Assembly (NCBI RefSeq): GCF_019431355.1
Contig: NZ_CP080269.1
Coordinates: 124,001 to 188,000, forward strand
DNA: 64,000 bases
Direction of reading: 5' to 3'
From: Paenibacillus sp. R14(2021)
GTDB lineage: Bacteria; Bacillota; Bacilli; Paenibacillales; Paenibacillaceae
This document shows positions 7,267 through 15,476 of this stretch, piece after piece; the first letter of the stretch is position 1; each line of letters begins with the position of its first letter. The translations under genes were made by a program, and so were the position numbers. The notes beneath the pieces are model-generated. The model did no database searches, was not told where the DNA came from, and was given only the letters and a program-made list of their open reading frames with translations.

Positions 7267-7539
7267 ATGGTACGCATGTTCAGCCCAGATGGTGAGTGGG
7301 TGGGAGCGGGAATGGAAAGAGAATCTTTCGTTGCCGCACGCAAAAACGGAGACGGCGATTTGATGTCGTTTAAGACGTCGTCCGGCCGGGAGCTTAATTA
7401 CGAGGAGGCGCTGTCGGCTGTTCAGAGCGGCTCCATCGCCGGCGTGAACGTCTTTAAAGGCAAGGACGGCGAAATGTATATCCGCGGCGACGCGGACGGA
7501 GATCCGACGAACAATCTAGACCAGCTCCCTAACTTCTAA
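7267..7539 (+). CDS. DUF3892 domain protein, 90 aa
   Basis: The product has the family pattern: AVRKNGDGD-like start (here AARKNGDGDLMSFKTSSG), LNYEEALSAVQSG, IAGVNVFKGKDG and a final RGDADGDPTNNLDQLP. The fold is small and the function unknown. The ATG at 7267 has AAGGAGG 10-16 bases upstream, whereas an in-frame ATG at 7195 has none, so 90 aa is the likely length. It ends at a bidirectional terminator shared with the convergent MBL gene. Confidence 0.85.
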   Translation: MVRMFSPDGEWVGAGMERESFVAARKNGDGDLMSFKTSSGRELNYEEALSAVQSGSIAGVNVFKGKDGEMYIRGDADGDPTNNLDQLPNF

Positions 7540-7559
7540 TTCTTGTACTCCATAAGCAC

Positions 7560-7598
7560 GCAAGAAAAAAAGCCCATAAATTGGGCTTTTTTTCTTGC
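7560..7598. terminator. Bidirectional terminator
   Basis: Perfect 17-bp arms (GCAAGAAAAAAAGCCCA and complement) lie around a 5-nt loop between convergent genes, with T-runs on both strands. Confidence 0.9.
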
Positions 7599-7608
7599 AT
7601 AATTAGCT

Positions 7609-8334
7609 TCAGAAGCTGTACCGCTTATGCTGCTCAACGAACCGCATGACGCCGGTGTGTCCTTCATACTGCGGCTTCGTATCGTCGTAATGCATTAGCC
7701 AGATCCGCTCCTGAATGTCCAGAGGCAGTGTCTGGAGCTCCTCTAACGTGGTATGCACAACACCAGGCGGCTTCAGCTGACAATCGTGGAAGATCGTTTG
7801 ACAGCCACGGTCGATCAGCTGCCGCAGCAACTCCGGATGGAAGATCAGATCCGCCGAATAGAAGAACGTGTCGTTAATAAGATAGGAGTAGCTTTTCTTA
7901 TTCGGAATATGGGCGGTTTGCATCGGTTCCACTGCGAACCAGGGCAGGAGCTCGGTCTTGACATTCGGCTGAATGCGCCGCACGTCGAAATAATCGCTCA
8001 GCGAAGCGCTCTCATCCTGCGTAAGCCCGCCCTTAAGTGAAGTTTCCCACAGGGCGTCAACAAGCGGCTCCGGCACGAACAGCAGCGGTTTGCGGCCGAA
8101 CGTGTACTTCATGCGAAATGCAAACTCCTCCATGCCCCCGATATGATCGGCATGAATGTGGCTAATCAGCAAGGCATCTATATCGTCGATCGACTTGTCC
8201 AATTTATACAAGGACCGAGGCGCCGTTAAGCCGCAATCCAGGAGAAGGGTGTGCTGATCCGTATAAAAAAGCGCATTCGTGTTGTAATATGTCTTGGCAA
8301 AAGCGCTGCCCGTTCCAAGCATCTGAATATCCAA
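7609..8334 (-). CDS. MBL-fold metallohydrolase, RNase Z-like
   Basis: A 241-aa metallo-beta-lactamase-fold hydrolase. The start MLGTGSAF and LLLDCG are typical of the RNase Z/phosphodiesterase branch, and the metal motif HIHADHIGG lies near residues 59-67. Further ligands are likely at FHDCQL and the late HYDD. These enzymes bind two zinc ions and cut phosphodiesters or esters. The start is TTG 8334, supported by AGGAGG eight bases upstream. RNase Z proper is longer (about 300 aa) and has an exosite arm that I do not see, so the substrate is open. Confidence 0.88.
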   Translation of the reverse strand: MDIQMLGTGSAFAKTYYNTNALFYTDQHTLLLDCGLTAPRSLYKLDKSIDDIDALLISHIHADHIGGMEEFAFRMKYTFGRKPLLFVPEPLVDALWETSLKGGLTQDESASLSDYFDVRRIQPNVKTELLPWFAVEPMQTAHIPNKKSYSYLINDTFFYSADLIFHPELLRQLIDRGCQTIFHDCQLKPPGVVHTTLEELQTLPLDIQERIWLMHYDDTKPQYEGHTGVMRFVEQHKRYSF

Positions 8335-8508
8335 TCGCGCATCCTCCTAGGCGTTACAATTCCTTTCCAATTTATCATTTCCACATGGCATTGAAAAGGC
8401 GCGGCGAACATTATTTTTTCTAAGTATTCGGATGGCTGCCAAGCACCGATCCCGTTAGCCCACATACGATAGCAATGAACGATTGCAGAGATGGGCAGGT
8501 GCGGAGAG

Positions 8509-8712
8509 ATGGCTCCAAGCAAAGGCAAAACGGTAAAGAAAAAGAAATCCCCTTCGGACCGGAAGCAGGCCGTGTTGAAACTGGTGCTTTCGGATACATG
8601 CGCAGTGTGCAAAACGCCTTGCGCTAGAGGCATGCGGTACTATGAAAGCATGAAGCAGCCGGGAGCGGTTGGTAAGGGCGTGCCATGCATTTTGACGCGG
8701 ACATACGTATAG
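8509..8712 (+). CDS. Small cysteine-containing protein, 67 aa
   Basis: A lysine-rich N-terminus (GKTVKKKKSPSDRK) is followed by DTCAVCKTPCARGMRYYE and a final cysteine near PCILTRTY. The C-x2-C-x3-C arrangement plus a fourth Cys suggests a metal site or disulfides. ATG 8509 is chosen over 8491 because GGTGCGGAG precedes it. It lies divergent from the MBL hydrolase. I do not know the family, though the composition is clearly coding-like. Confidence 0.6.
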   Translation: MAPSKGKTVKKKKSPSDRKQAVLKLVLSDTCAVCKTPCARGMRYYESMKQPGAVGKGVPCILTRTYV

Positions 8713-8871
8713 TCTGCGATAGTTCCCGGATTATTATTTCCCAGGCAAGCGCAGTTTTCAACATAAATTGACACGCCGCGCGATAGGAAAAAACTTTTCG
8801 GATTGGCGCAACTTTGGACGACTTGGAGAGTATAACCATACATCCAGATTAACGGACGGAGGTTTACCACC

Positions 8872-9444
8872 ATGAAGTTCAGAAAGCTTCTCATTTTGTC
8901 GCTGGTCCTGTCATTGTGGGGCGGAACGATGCTGTTTGCAGATGGTGCGTCTCAGCGGATTCGAGTCATCGTTAATGGCAGCGAGTTAGATGATGCGGGA
9001 ATCTTTACGGACGGCAAAACGTATTTATCGGTCCGTCAGGTGGCGAGCACGCTGCAGGCACTCGTCAATTGGGATGACAACGCAAAGAAAGTGACGATTT
9101 ACAAACCGAATGTGCATATGTTCTTGTTCCAGGACACGACGATCTTCGGAAATGTCTGGAAGGGCGATAGAATCAGCTTCAAAGTGTTCGCCCAAATTGA
9201 TAATCTTTTGACCGCGATCTCGGCCGTGAAAGTAACGATTACCGATCCTAGCGGCGTCGAACAGACGATTCAATCCAAGAATGTTACCGTCGATAAAGAT
9301 AATTTCTGGTACCGTACGGACGATTTCAACTATTCGTTTAGCACTGCAGGCAAATACACGATTCGCTTCTACTTGAAAGCGGCTGGCAGCGACGATTGGC
9401 AGGGCGTATCGGAGAAGACCATTACGGCAGCAGCTAAATCATAA
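8872..9444 (+). CDS. Exported protein with copper amine oxidase N-terminal-like (stalk) domain
   Basis: A 190-aa secreted protein. The signal peptide is within residues 1-24 (LLILSLVLSLWGG). Residues about 28-85 form the stalk domain known from copper amine oxidase N-termini and common in Paenibacillus surface proteins (IRVIVNGSEL, KTYLSVRQVASTL, NWDDNAKKVTI). Residues about 90-185 look like an Ig-type beta domain (KVTITDPSGVEQ, YTIRFYLKAAGSDDW). There is no enzyme motif. The ribosome binding site is GGACGGAGG and a terminator follows. Probable surface or wall-binding protein. Confidence 0.8.
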   Translation: MKFRKLLILSLVLSLWGGTMLFADGASQRIRVIVNGSELDDAGIFTDGKTYLSVRQVASTLQALVNWDDNAKKVTIYKPNVHMFLFQDTTIFGNVWKGDRISFKVFAQIDNLLTAISAVKVTITDPSGVEQTIQSKNVTVDKDNFWYRTDDFNYSFSTAGKYTIRFYLKAAGSDDWQGVSEKTITAAAKS

Positions 9445-9456
9445 TTACGGCTTTAT

Positions 9457-9495
9457 GGCGCTTCTGTTTCCCACAACAGAAGCGCCCTTTCGTTT
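9457..9495 (+). terminator. Terminator after the stalk-domain gene
   Basis: GGCGCTTCTGTT and its exact complement lie around a 6-nt loop, followed by CTTTCGTTT. Confidence 0.8.
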
Positions 9496-9562
9496 GACCG
9501 TAAGATTGTTCCATGTTACGATACGAAAGAAGCGCATTAATGAATGGAAATGAGGGAATACA

Positions 9563-9868
9563 ATGAGCGATCACGTACATGACGAGAATTGCAATCACGA
9601 TCATGACCACGAAGAACACGTTTTCCTTGTCGCGGATGAGGAAGGTATCGAGCGTGAAATGGTTATGGTATTTACGTTTGAATCCGAAGAGCAAGTTTAT
9701 TCCGTGCTGCTGGACCGTAACGATCCTGAAGCTGACGGTATAATTTTCCGTATTGAAGAAGAAGACGGTGAAGCTTTCCTGGTCGGTATTGAAGACGATG
9801 CAGAGTGGGAACGCGTAACGGCGATCTACGAAGAAATCGCGAAGAGCGAGAGCGAAGGTCAAGCATAA
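9563..9868 (+). CDS. DUF1292 family protein
   Basis: A 101-aa very acidic protein with a His/Asp/Glu-rich start (HDENCNHDHDHEEH) and the family core EMVMVFTFESEEQVYSVLL ... IIFRIEEEDGE. The B. subtilis relative is YrzB, usually beside yrrK and yrrL, which are not here. No function is established. The histidine-rich head might bind metal, but that is inference. ATG 9563 sits a few bases after GAGGGAA. Single-gene unit ending in a strong terminator. Confidence 0.88.
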   Translation: MSDHVHDENCNHDHDHEEHVFLVADEEGIEREMVMVFTFESEEQVYSVLLDRNDPEADGIIFRIEEEDGEAFLVGIEDDAEWERVTAIYEEIAKSESEGQA

Positions 9869-9872
9869 GAAG

Positions 9873-9905
9873 AAAAACTCCGCTGCCCGGCAGCGGAGTT
9901 TTTTG
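9873..9905 (+). terminator. Terminator after the DUF1292 gene
   Basis: AAAACTCCGCTGC pairs with GCAGCGGAGTTTTTT around a CCG loop-like centre. It also faces the convergent DUF1885 gene. Confidence 0.88.
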
Positions 9906-9915
9906 TGCAATTCAC

Positions 9916-10335
9916 TTATTTGCGCGGATTATAGTAAATGGTTCGTCCGTTAAACATCGTTAATTCGGCTTGAAGATGCTTAGCGAAGTACTTGCATAAT
10001 TCATTCGCCTTTGATTTGTCCCCGTGAGTAGAGGAGTCGGGCAGTACGACCTGAACATGCGATACGCTTCGTTCTCCAACGGTCTCCGAGCCTACCCCAA
10101 ACAGAATGTAATTGTACTGTGGATGCGTTCCTTTAAGGTAGAACCAGCGGTTTTCTTCGCCCGGCTTCGTTTCCACGGTATAGGGAAAGGCAGCCTCCGT
10201 ATAATTCCAGTCCAATTGCTGCCCGGTCAGAGCCGTTTGTTCCTGGTAACGGACGAGCCGTTCCTTCACCTCTGCGAGGCTGAGTGCATCTACGGTTGAA
10301 CCTTGCACGAATTTTATGTAAGCGCTTTGACTCAT
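9916..10335 (-). CDS. DUF1885 family protein
   Basis: A 139-aa protein starting MSQSAYIKFVQGSTVDALSL with later motifs KGTHPQYNYILFGVG and LTMFNGRTIYYNPRK, which match the DUF1885 family of Bacillus and Paenibacillus. Function unknown. I chose ATG 10335; GGGGTGGG lies upstream. An extension to 10389 is open but lacks a site. A short frame from 10504 leads into this start and looks translationally coupled apart from a frameshift (see that entry). Confidence 0.8.
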   Translation of the reverse strand: MSQSAYIKFVQGSTVDALSLAEVKERLVRYQEQTALTGQQLDWNYTEAAFPYTVETKPGEENRWFYLKGTHPQYNYILFGVGSETVGERSVSHVQVVLPDSSTHGDKSKANELCKYFAKHLQAELTMFNGRTIYYNPRK

Positions 10336-10504
10336 TATCGCCCACCCCCATCTCATCATAGCATTCATGAAATAGCTTGACAATAACAACCAGCTGCTCG
10401 TTAATACCTGAGGGGCGATTCATTTCCCCGAAGCATGCCCAGGCAAAGTCACCTTGCTCGAATTCATACGATGAGAGGCGAATATCTGCTCTTTCAGTAA
10501 ACAT
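10133..10504 (-). other. Possible frameshifted small gene ahead of DUF1885
   Basis: From ATG 10504 about 55 residues look protein-like (MFTERADIRLSSYEFEQGDF, then GINEQLVVIVKLFHECYDEM). The frame then runs on out of phase under the DUF1885 gene to 10133 with poor composition. One extra G in the G5 run at 10345-10349 would instead end it at a TAA that overlaps the DUF1885 ATG as TAATG, a classic coupling. So this may be a broken gene, a sequencing slip, a slippage site or chance. The only upstream site is GGGGA inside a terminator stem. Confidence 0.3.
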
Positions 10505-10506
10505 GA

Positions 10507-10551
10507 AAATCCCCGAACCGCTCATAAGTGAGCGAATCGGGGATTTTCATT
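10507..10551. terminator. Terminator after speA
   Basis: TGAAAATCCCCGA and its complement enclose an inner GCTCA/TGAGC stem. It lies directly after the speA stop, with T-rich flanks on both strands. Confidence 0.75.
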
Positions 10552-10564
10552 GTACATGTTAAAG

Positions 10565-12040
10565 CTACGAGATTGCTTCTTCTTCCACGATGACCTTAAC
10601 GAATTGAATGCTGCGATCCTCGGGGCCTTTGACCGGCAGTCCCACCTCAACATGGTCGATAATGTAATCGATGTTCGTCTGCGAGATGACTTCGCCCGGC
10701 AGCAGAATGGGAATACCCGGTGGATAGACATAGATGAATTCCGCAATGATGCGGCCGGCGGATTCTTTGAACGGCACGACTTCCGTATCGGCGTAGAAGG
10801 CATCGCGCGGCGTAAGTGACAGATGCGGAATCTCCGGAATTTTGACGACGAGCTCGTTAGCTTCGTTGATGTGATGCTGCTCGGCCAGATCGCGAAGCGC
10901 AGTCAGCAATTTGCCAAGCGATTCTTCCGTGTCGCCAGGGGTAACGAGCGCCAAAATATTGTACATGTCGCTCAGCTCGACCTCGATGTTGTAATGCTCG
11001 CGAAGCCAGTTTTCCGTCTCATACCCCGTGATGCCTAGATGGCGTACATGGATGGTCAGCTTGGTCTGATCGTAATCGTAGGTGGCTTCCGTACCTAGAA
11101 TTTCTTCGCCGATGCAGTAGAGGCCGGGCATGTTATTGATTTCCTCTCTTGCATGCTGAGCCAGCTTAATTGCGCGCTCTGCGATGTCATGGCCGTTGAT
11201 GGCCAGATTGCGGCGTGAAGTATCCAGCGATGCCAGCAAAATATACGAGGTAGACGTCGTCGTCAGCATACTGATGATCGTTTGGACGCGCTTCTGATTA
11301 ATGCGCTCGCTGCGTACGTTCAGGACAGAGCTTTGCGTCATGGATCCGCCTAATTTATGGACGCTCGTTGCCGCCATATCGGCTCCCGCCTGCATGGCGG
11401 ACATCGGAAGCTTCTCATGGAAATGGATGAGAACGCCATGCGCCTCGTCCACGAGAACGGGAATGTCGTAGCTGTGGACCAAATCGACGATTTCTTTGAG
11501 GTCCGCGCATGCGCCGTAATAAGTCGGGTTAATAACGAGTACCGCCTTAGCGTCATGATGCCGGTCAAGCGCGCGCTGCACGGAGCGCGTCGTAATGCCG
11601 TGATCGATCCCGAGGTTCGCATCGCGAGCCGGAGAGATGAAGATCGGACGTGCACCAGCGAAAATGATCGCGGACATGATCGACTTGTGAATGTTGCGAG
11701 GTACGATGATTTTGTCGCCGGGTGAGCATACGCTCAGAATCATGGTCATGATGGCGCCGCTTGTCCCTTGTACCGAAAAAAAGGTATAATCAGCTCCGAA
11801 AGCATCGGCTGCCAATTTTTGGGCCTCTTCGATAACGCCTGTCGGTTGGTGCAAATCGTCCAAAGGCGCGATATTTATTAAGTCGATGGACAACGCGTTG
11901 TCACCGATAAATTCACGAAATTCAGAGTCGCTGCCTACTCCCTTTTTATGTCCGGGAATGTGGAATTGTACAGGGTCTTTGGCCGCATGTTCACGCAGAG
12001 CGGTGAAGAGCGGGGTCCGGGTATGATCCATTGCTTTCAT
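10565..12040 (-). CDS. speA: Arginine decarboxylase, aminotransferase-fold type
   Basis: Converts arginine to agmatine, the first step of polyamine synthesis. The 491-aa length and sequence match the B. subtilis SpeA type of the Orn/Lys/Arg decarboxylase group. The pyridoxal phosphate lysine is K229 in SVHKLGGSMTQ, with DEAHG at 198-202 and the opening FHIPGHKKG. The related Orn/Lys decarboxylases share these motifs, so the exact amino acid is inferred from length and similarity. No speE or speB is nearby. ATG 12040 follows AAAGG; an ATG three codons later is possible. It is divergent from an MFS gene. Confidence 0.9.
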   Translation of the reverse strand: MKAMDHTRTPLFTALREHAAKDPVQFHIPGHKKGVGSDSEFREFIGDNALSIDLINIAPLDDLHQPTGVIEEAQKLAADAFGADYTFFSVQGTSGAIMTMILSVCSPGDKIIVPRNIHKSIMSAIIFAGARPIFISPARDANLGIDHGITTRSVQRALDRHHDAKAVLVINPTYYGACADLKEIVDLVHSYDIPVLVDEAHGVLIHFHEKLPMSAMQAGADMAATSVHKLGGSMTQSSVLNVRSERINQKRVQTIISMLTTTSTSYILLASLDTSRRNLAINGHDIAERAIKLAQHAREEINNMPGLYCIGEEILGTEATYDYDQTKLTIHVRHLGITGYETENWLREHYNIEVELSDMYNILALVTPGDTEESLGKLLTALRDLAEQHHINEANELVVKIPEIPHLSLTPRDAFYADTEVVPFKESAGRIIAEFIYVYPPGIPILLPGEVISQTNIDYIIDHVEVGLPVKGPEDRSIQFVKVIVEEEAIS

Positions 12041-12077
12041 CCCAGCCTTTCATGTGGATTGTTAACAAACAAAGCCC

Positions 12078-12105
12078 AGTATAGCAAAAACAGGGGGGAT
12101 TGCAA
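12078..12105 (-). promoter_or_regulatory. Probable promoter of speA
   Basis: On the minus strand TTGCAA (12105-12100) and TATACT (12083-12078) are 16 bp apart, 38 bp before the speA ATG. Confidence 0.5.
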
Positions 12106-12117
12106 GCAAGATTTTTG

Positions 12118-12146
12118 TTGACACTAGATAAACAATGGGATATTCG
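12118..12146 (+). promoter_or_regulatory. Probable promoter of the MFS pair
   Basis: TTGACA (12118-12123) and TATTCG (12141-12146) are 17 bp apart, upstream of the ATG at 12173. It is arranged back to back with the speA promoter. Confidence 0.5.
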
Positions 12147-12172
12147 GCAGAAGGCAGGGAAGGGGAATCTCC

Positions 12173-13435
12173 ATGGAAATTACAAAAAGCTGGGGCGGCA
12201 AAAAAGTGCTGTCGTCGCCGTTCGTCGTGCAGCTGCTCATCATGATGTACCTCGTAGAATTCGTGAAAGGCGCGCTCCTCGTCTCCATACTACCGGTTTA
12301 TATGAGAGAAGAGCTTCATCTCTCTGCTTTCGCAGTAGGCTGGGCGCTCGCCTTGCAGTATATTGGCGATAACGCATTTCGCTCGCCGCTTGGCTGGATC
12401 ATTGACCGAATCGGATACCGCTACGTCATGCTGTTCGGTGTCTTGTTCACGAGTGCGGCGGTACTGATCGTCAGCTTAACGAATGGACTCGGCTGGATTG
12501 TGGTGGCATGCTTGCTGCTCGGCATCGGAACTTCTCCGCTGTGGCCCTGCGTCATTAACGGGTCAACGACGGTTGCGGGCAACGAAGCCAGCGGCACGAT
12601 TATGAGCGTCGTCTATATGGCATGGCTGACTGGGGTCGGCTGCGGTCCTATCGTGATCAATTTCTTTATCGTACATACGTATACGCCGGCCTTCCGCATT
12701 CTGATCGGGATGATGCTGATCGTTGTCATTCTCGCATTTTTCCTGCCGGGGAAGAAGCAGTCTCTGGCGCTCGAGAATCGGGAAGACCCAGCCGTCACGG
12801 CAGTTAAGCATAACCTCGAACGATTGGCATGGCGCGTTCGCGTTCGCCGCTATTTCGCCAAAGTCGGCGCTTCGCTCCATGCGAGCAAGCTGCTGTATCC
12901 GGCGATGTTCACGCAGAATTTTGCGCTCGGACTGCTCACGCCGGTATTAACCCAATATGCGCGGACCGTGCTCCATCTGACGCCGCAGCAGTACAGCATG
13001 TATTTGGTCGCCGGCGGAGCCGTTACCGTACTTGGCTTGATCCCCGTCGGTAAATGGGTAGACCGCTTCGGCACCAAATGGTTTCTGCATGTCGGCTTCA
13101 TTACTGCCGCAATTTCACTCGCGACGCTTGGCTATTCGAGATCGCTGCCGCTAGTCCTTATTATTGTAGCCTTTGTCGGAATCGGTTACGCCTGCATCAT
13201 ACCGGCATGGAATGCGCTAATCGCACAGGCGATTCCCAAGGAGGAGCGGGGAGCGGTATGGGGCTTCTTCCTGACCATTGAAGGCTTGGGTATGGTGTTC
13301 GGCAGTATCATTTCCGGCAAGCTGTGGGATGTGCTGGGGCCGCATTCGCCGTTTCTCGTCAGCGGTGCCGTACTGCTGCTCTTGTTTGTTCTTCATTTGT
13401 TCATAACAAGACATAAAGCAGATGTGGTAACATGA
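12173..13435 (+). CDS. MFS transporter
   Basis: A 420-aa integral membrane protein with about 12 hydrophobic helices in two halves and a charged central loop near residues 195-235. The motif after helix 2 is GWIIDRIGYRYVML, a form of the MFS motif A, repeated in the second half as GKWVDRFGTKWFL. It uses an ion gradient to move an unknown substrate. The ribosome binding site is AAGGGGAA. The stop is 18 bp before a second MFS gene, so the two are cotranscribed. Confidence 0.88.
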   Translation: MEITKSWGGKKVLSSPFVVQLLIMMYLVEFVKGALLVSILPVYMREELHLSAFAVGWALALQYIGDNAFRSPLGWIIDRIGYRYVMLFGVLFTSAAVLIVSLTNGLGWIVVACLLLGIGTSPLWPCVINGSTTVAGNEASGTIMSVVYMAWLTGVGCGPIVINFFIVHTYTPAFRILIGMMLIVVILAFFLPGKKQSLALENREDPAVTAVKHNLERLAWRVRVRRYFAKVGASLHASKLLYPAMFTQNFALGLLTPVLTQYARTVLHLTPQQYSMYLVAGGAVTVLGLIPVGKWVDRFGTKWFLHVGFITAAISLATLGYSRSLPLVLIIVAFVGIGYACIIPAWNALIAQAIPKEERGAVWGFFLTIEGLGMVFGSIISGKLWDVLGPHSPFLVSGAVLLLLFVLHLFITRHKADVVT

Positions 13436-13453
13436 TGAGATGGAGGGAACGCT

Positions 13454-14650
13454 ATGAACAAAGACAAACGACTTGGCATCGTCATGATTATGCTGATGAC
13501 GACATTTATCGGATTCGGGATTATTATTCCGGTTTTGCCGGAGCTTATTAAAGAAGCTAGTCCGGACAAAGTAGAGTTCCATACCGGGTTTATGCTCTCT
13601 GTCTACTCTCTTGTAGCATTTCTAATTTCACCGATGTGGGGCGGACTATCGGATCGAATCGGACGCCGTCCCGTTATCCTAATAGGCGTGCTGGGCTTCG
13701 CGGCCAGCTTCCTGCTGTTCGGTATTGCGGACGGCAGCCTGCCGATCATGTACGCATCGCGGGTGCTGGGCGGACTGTTCTCGGGCGCCGTGACCTCCGT
13801 CATTGTCGCATACGTTGCGGATATTACGCCGCCGGAGCAGCGAACTAAAGGCATGGGCCTTGTCGGCATGTCGATCGGACTTGGGTTTACGATCGGTCCG
13901 GGCTTCGGGGGATTGCTCAGTCTGGTATCGCAAAACACGCCGTTCTTCGCCGCTGCGGCATTATCGCTCGTCACGTTCTTTATCGCCGTAACGAAGCTGC
14001 CGGAGTCGCTGACCCCGGATATGCGCCAAAGCACGCATGAACGCAAGCCTTCCAGATGGTCTGCGTTTACGGGATCGGTTAAATATTTGTATATGCTCGC
14101 GTTGATCGTTTCGCTGTCCTTGTCAGGTCTTGAAGCAACGCTTCAGCTGTTCGGCATGAAGCGTTTTGACGTGACGCCGCTGCAGGTTGGTTTCATGTTC
14201 TTGATTTGCGGACTTGTCGGTGCTCTCATTCAAGGCGGAATCGTGCGCAAACGCATCCGTAAAGGACAAGAGCCCGCTTATATGGCAGCAGGCTTGATCA
14301 TTTCGGCAGTCGGCTTCCTGCTCTTGGTCACGGCGCATTCGCTGCTGTCGGCTACCATCTATCTAGCCGTCTTCGGGATCGGCAATGCGCTGATCCGTCC
14401 ATGCGTCACTTCGCTCATTACGCAGAATACAACGGTGGGACAAGGCGTCGCGTCAGGCCTTAGCTCGTCGATGGACAGCCTGGGCCGCATTATTGGACCG
14501 CTGCTCGGCGCATTCCTGTATTCACTGAACCTTACATTGCCTTACGTTTCCGGCGGGCTGCTTTCGCTTGCAGCACTTGTGCTGCTGCTTCGATTTAAGA
14601 TGCTCGATCGCAGCAAGGATGCTGTTAAACCAACGGCTTCTGCTTCATAG
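13454..14650 (+). CDS. MFS multidrug-type efflux transporter (TetA/NorA-like)
   Basis: A 398-aa, 12-helix transporter of the drug:H+ antiporter group. Motif A (GGLSDRIGRRPVI) follows helix 2, and motif C (GPGFGGLLS), diagnostic of exporters, lies in helix 5. The opening FIGFGIIIPVLPELI is typical of TetA-like proteins. Substrate cannot be read from the sequence. It is the second gene of the pair and ends in a bidirectional terminator facing the TetR gene. Confidence 0.9.
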   Translation: MNKDKRLGIVMIMLMTTFIGFGIIIPVLPELIKEASPDKVEFHTGFMLSVYSLVAFLISPMWGGLSDRIGRRPVILIGVLGFAASFLLFGIADGSLPIMYASRVLGGLFSGAVTSVIVAYVADITPPEQRTKGMGLVGMSIGLGFTIGPGFGGLLSLVSQNTPFFAAAALSLVTFFIAVTKLPESLTPDMRQSTHERKPSRWSAFTGSVKYLYMLALIVSLSLSGLEATLQLFGMKRFDVTPLQVGFMFLICGLVGALIQGGIVRKRIRKGQEPAYMAAGLIISAVGFLLLVTAHSLLSATIYLAVFGIGNALIRPCVTSLITQNTTVGQGVASGLSSSMDSLGRIIGPLLGAFLYSLNLTLPYVSGGLLSLAALVLLLRFKMLDRSKDAVKPTASAS

Positions 14651-14689
14651 TACTTGGTTATACTCGCATGCTCGTTAATGTGCGCTAGA

Positions 14690-14733
14690 ATAAGAAAGAA
14701 GCTTCAAGCTGCTGCTTGAAGCTTCTTTCTTAT
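14690..14733. terminator. Bidirectional terminator
   Basis: Perfect 20-bp arms around TGCT lie between the MFS gene and the convergent TetR gene. Confidence 0.85.
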
Positions 14734-14743
14734 GTCAGGCTAT

Positions 14744-15409
14744 TCATTTCAATCCAAGACCCCGCAGCACGAAAGCAATCGTCTCCTCGCGTTCCCGGTC
14801 ATCGTCCCAGACGGCATTCTCTTGTTCGCCGTATACCGTGCGCACAGCAATGTAGCCCATAATCGCAGAGATGCTGAGCCGCACGACGGTATAGGAAGGG
14901 ATCTCCACCATCTGCCCCTTGGCTTGAAATTTGGAGACGATACGCTGCAGCCGTTCCAGCACCTTTCCAAGTACATCCTTCTGGAAGCGCTCCTGCATCT
15001 CCGGGTGGAACGGAATTTCCTGCAGCAGAATTTTAAGCACATTGCGGTGCTTCTTCAAGAAATCGATCCGGTTCTCGATCATGGCGCGCAGCACGTCCTC
15101 GTAGCTGTCGTATTCCGTGTCGAGTACTTTGCTGAACCCGCGCAGCACGAACGGGGCAATCAGCTTGGTCATTGCCGGTGCCACTATGGAAAACAGCAGA
15201 TCTTTCTTTGTTTTGTAATGCCGGAAAATCGTTCCCTCCGCAACGCCCGCGCGCTGCGCGATTTCACTTGTCGATGAGGCGGCGTATCCTTTCTCTGCGA
15301 ACACTTCGATGGCAGACTGTAGAATTCTCGTCTGCTTCTCGGTCATTTTGTCGTTCGCGGCATCGCTCTTCAACAGCTCTTCCATCCATTCTTCCATCGT
15401 GTTGCTCAT
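14744..15409 (-). CDS. TetR/AcrR family transcriptional regulator
   Basis: A 221-aa repressor type. The HTH lies at about residues 28-70 (ILQSAIEVFAEKGYAASSTS, EIAQRAGVAEGTIFRHYKTK), followed by a helical ligand domain. A charged leader of about 20 residues precedes it. It is the last gene behind an ABC ATPase and permease on the same strand (67 bp after the permease), so it likely controls its own operon through the palindromes near 17.3 kb. The ligand is probably a compound exported by that pump. Confidence 0.92.
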   Translation of the reverse strand: MSNTMEEWMEELLKSDAANDKMTEKQTRILQSAIEVFAEKGYAASSTSEIAQRAGVAEGTIFRHYKTKKDLLFSIVAPAMTKLIAPFVLRGFSKVLDTEYDSYEDVLRAMIENRIDFLKKHRNVLKILLQEIPFHPEMQERFQKDVLGKVLERLQRIVSKFQAKGQMVEIPSYTVVRLSISAIMGYIAVRTVYGEQENAVWDDDREREETIAFVLRGLGLK

Positions 15410-15476
15410 GACGCCAACTCCTTATTGCACTGCAAGCCTATAATTAGAAATCATCATAGCATAGGAATCGTCATTC

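Noticed and set aside
7560-7598. Long perfect inverted repeats (here and at 6112, 14690, 27903) as mobile-element ends
   Set aside because: Each lies just after a stop codon and behaves as a transcription terminator; none flanks a transposase.
9434-9910. 158-codon minus-strand frame
   Set aside because: Opposite the DUF1292 gene and through two terminators.
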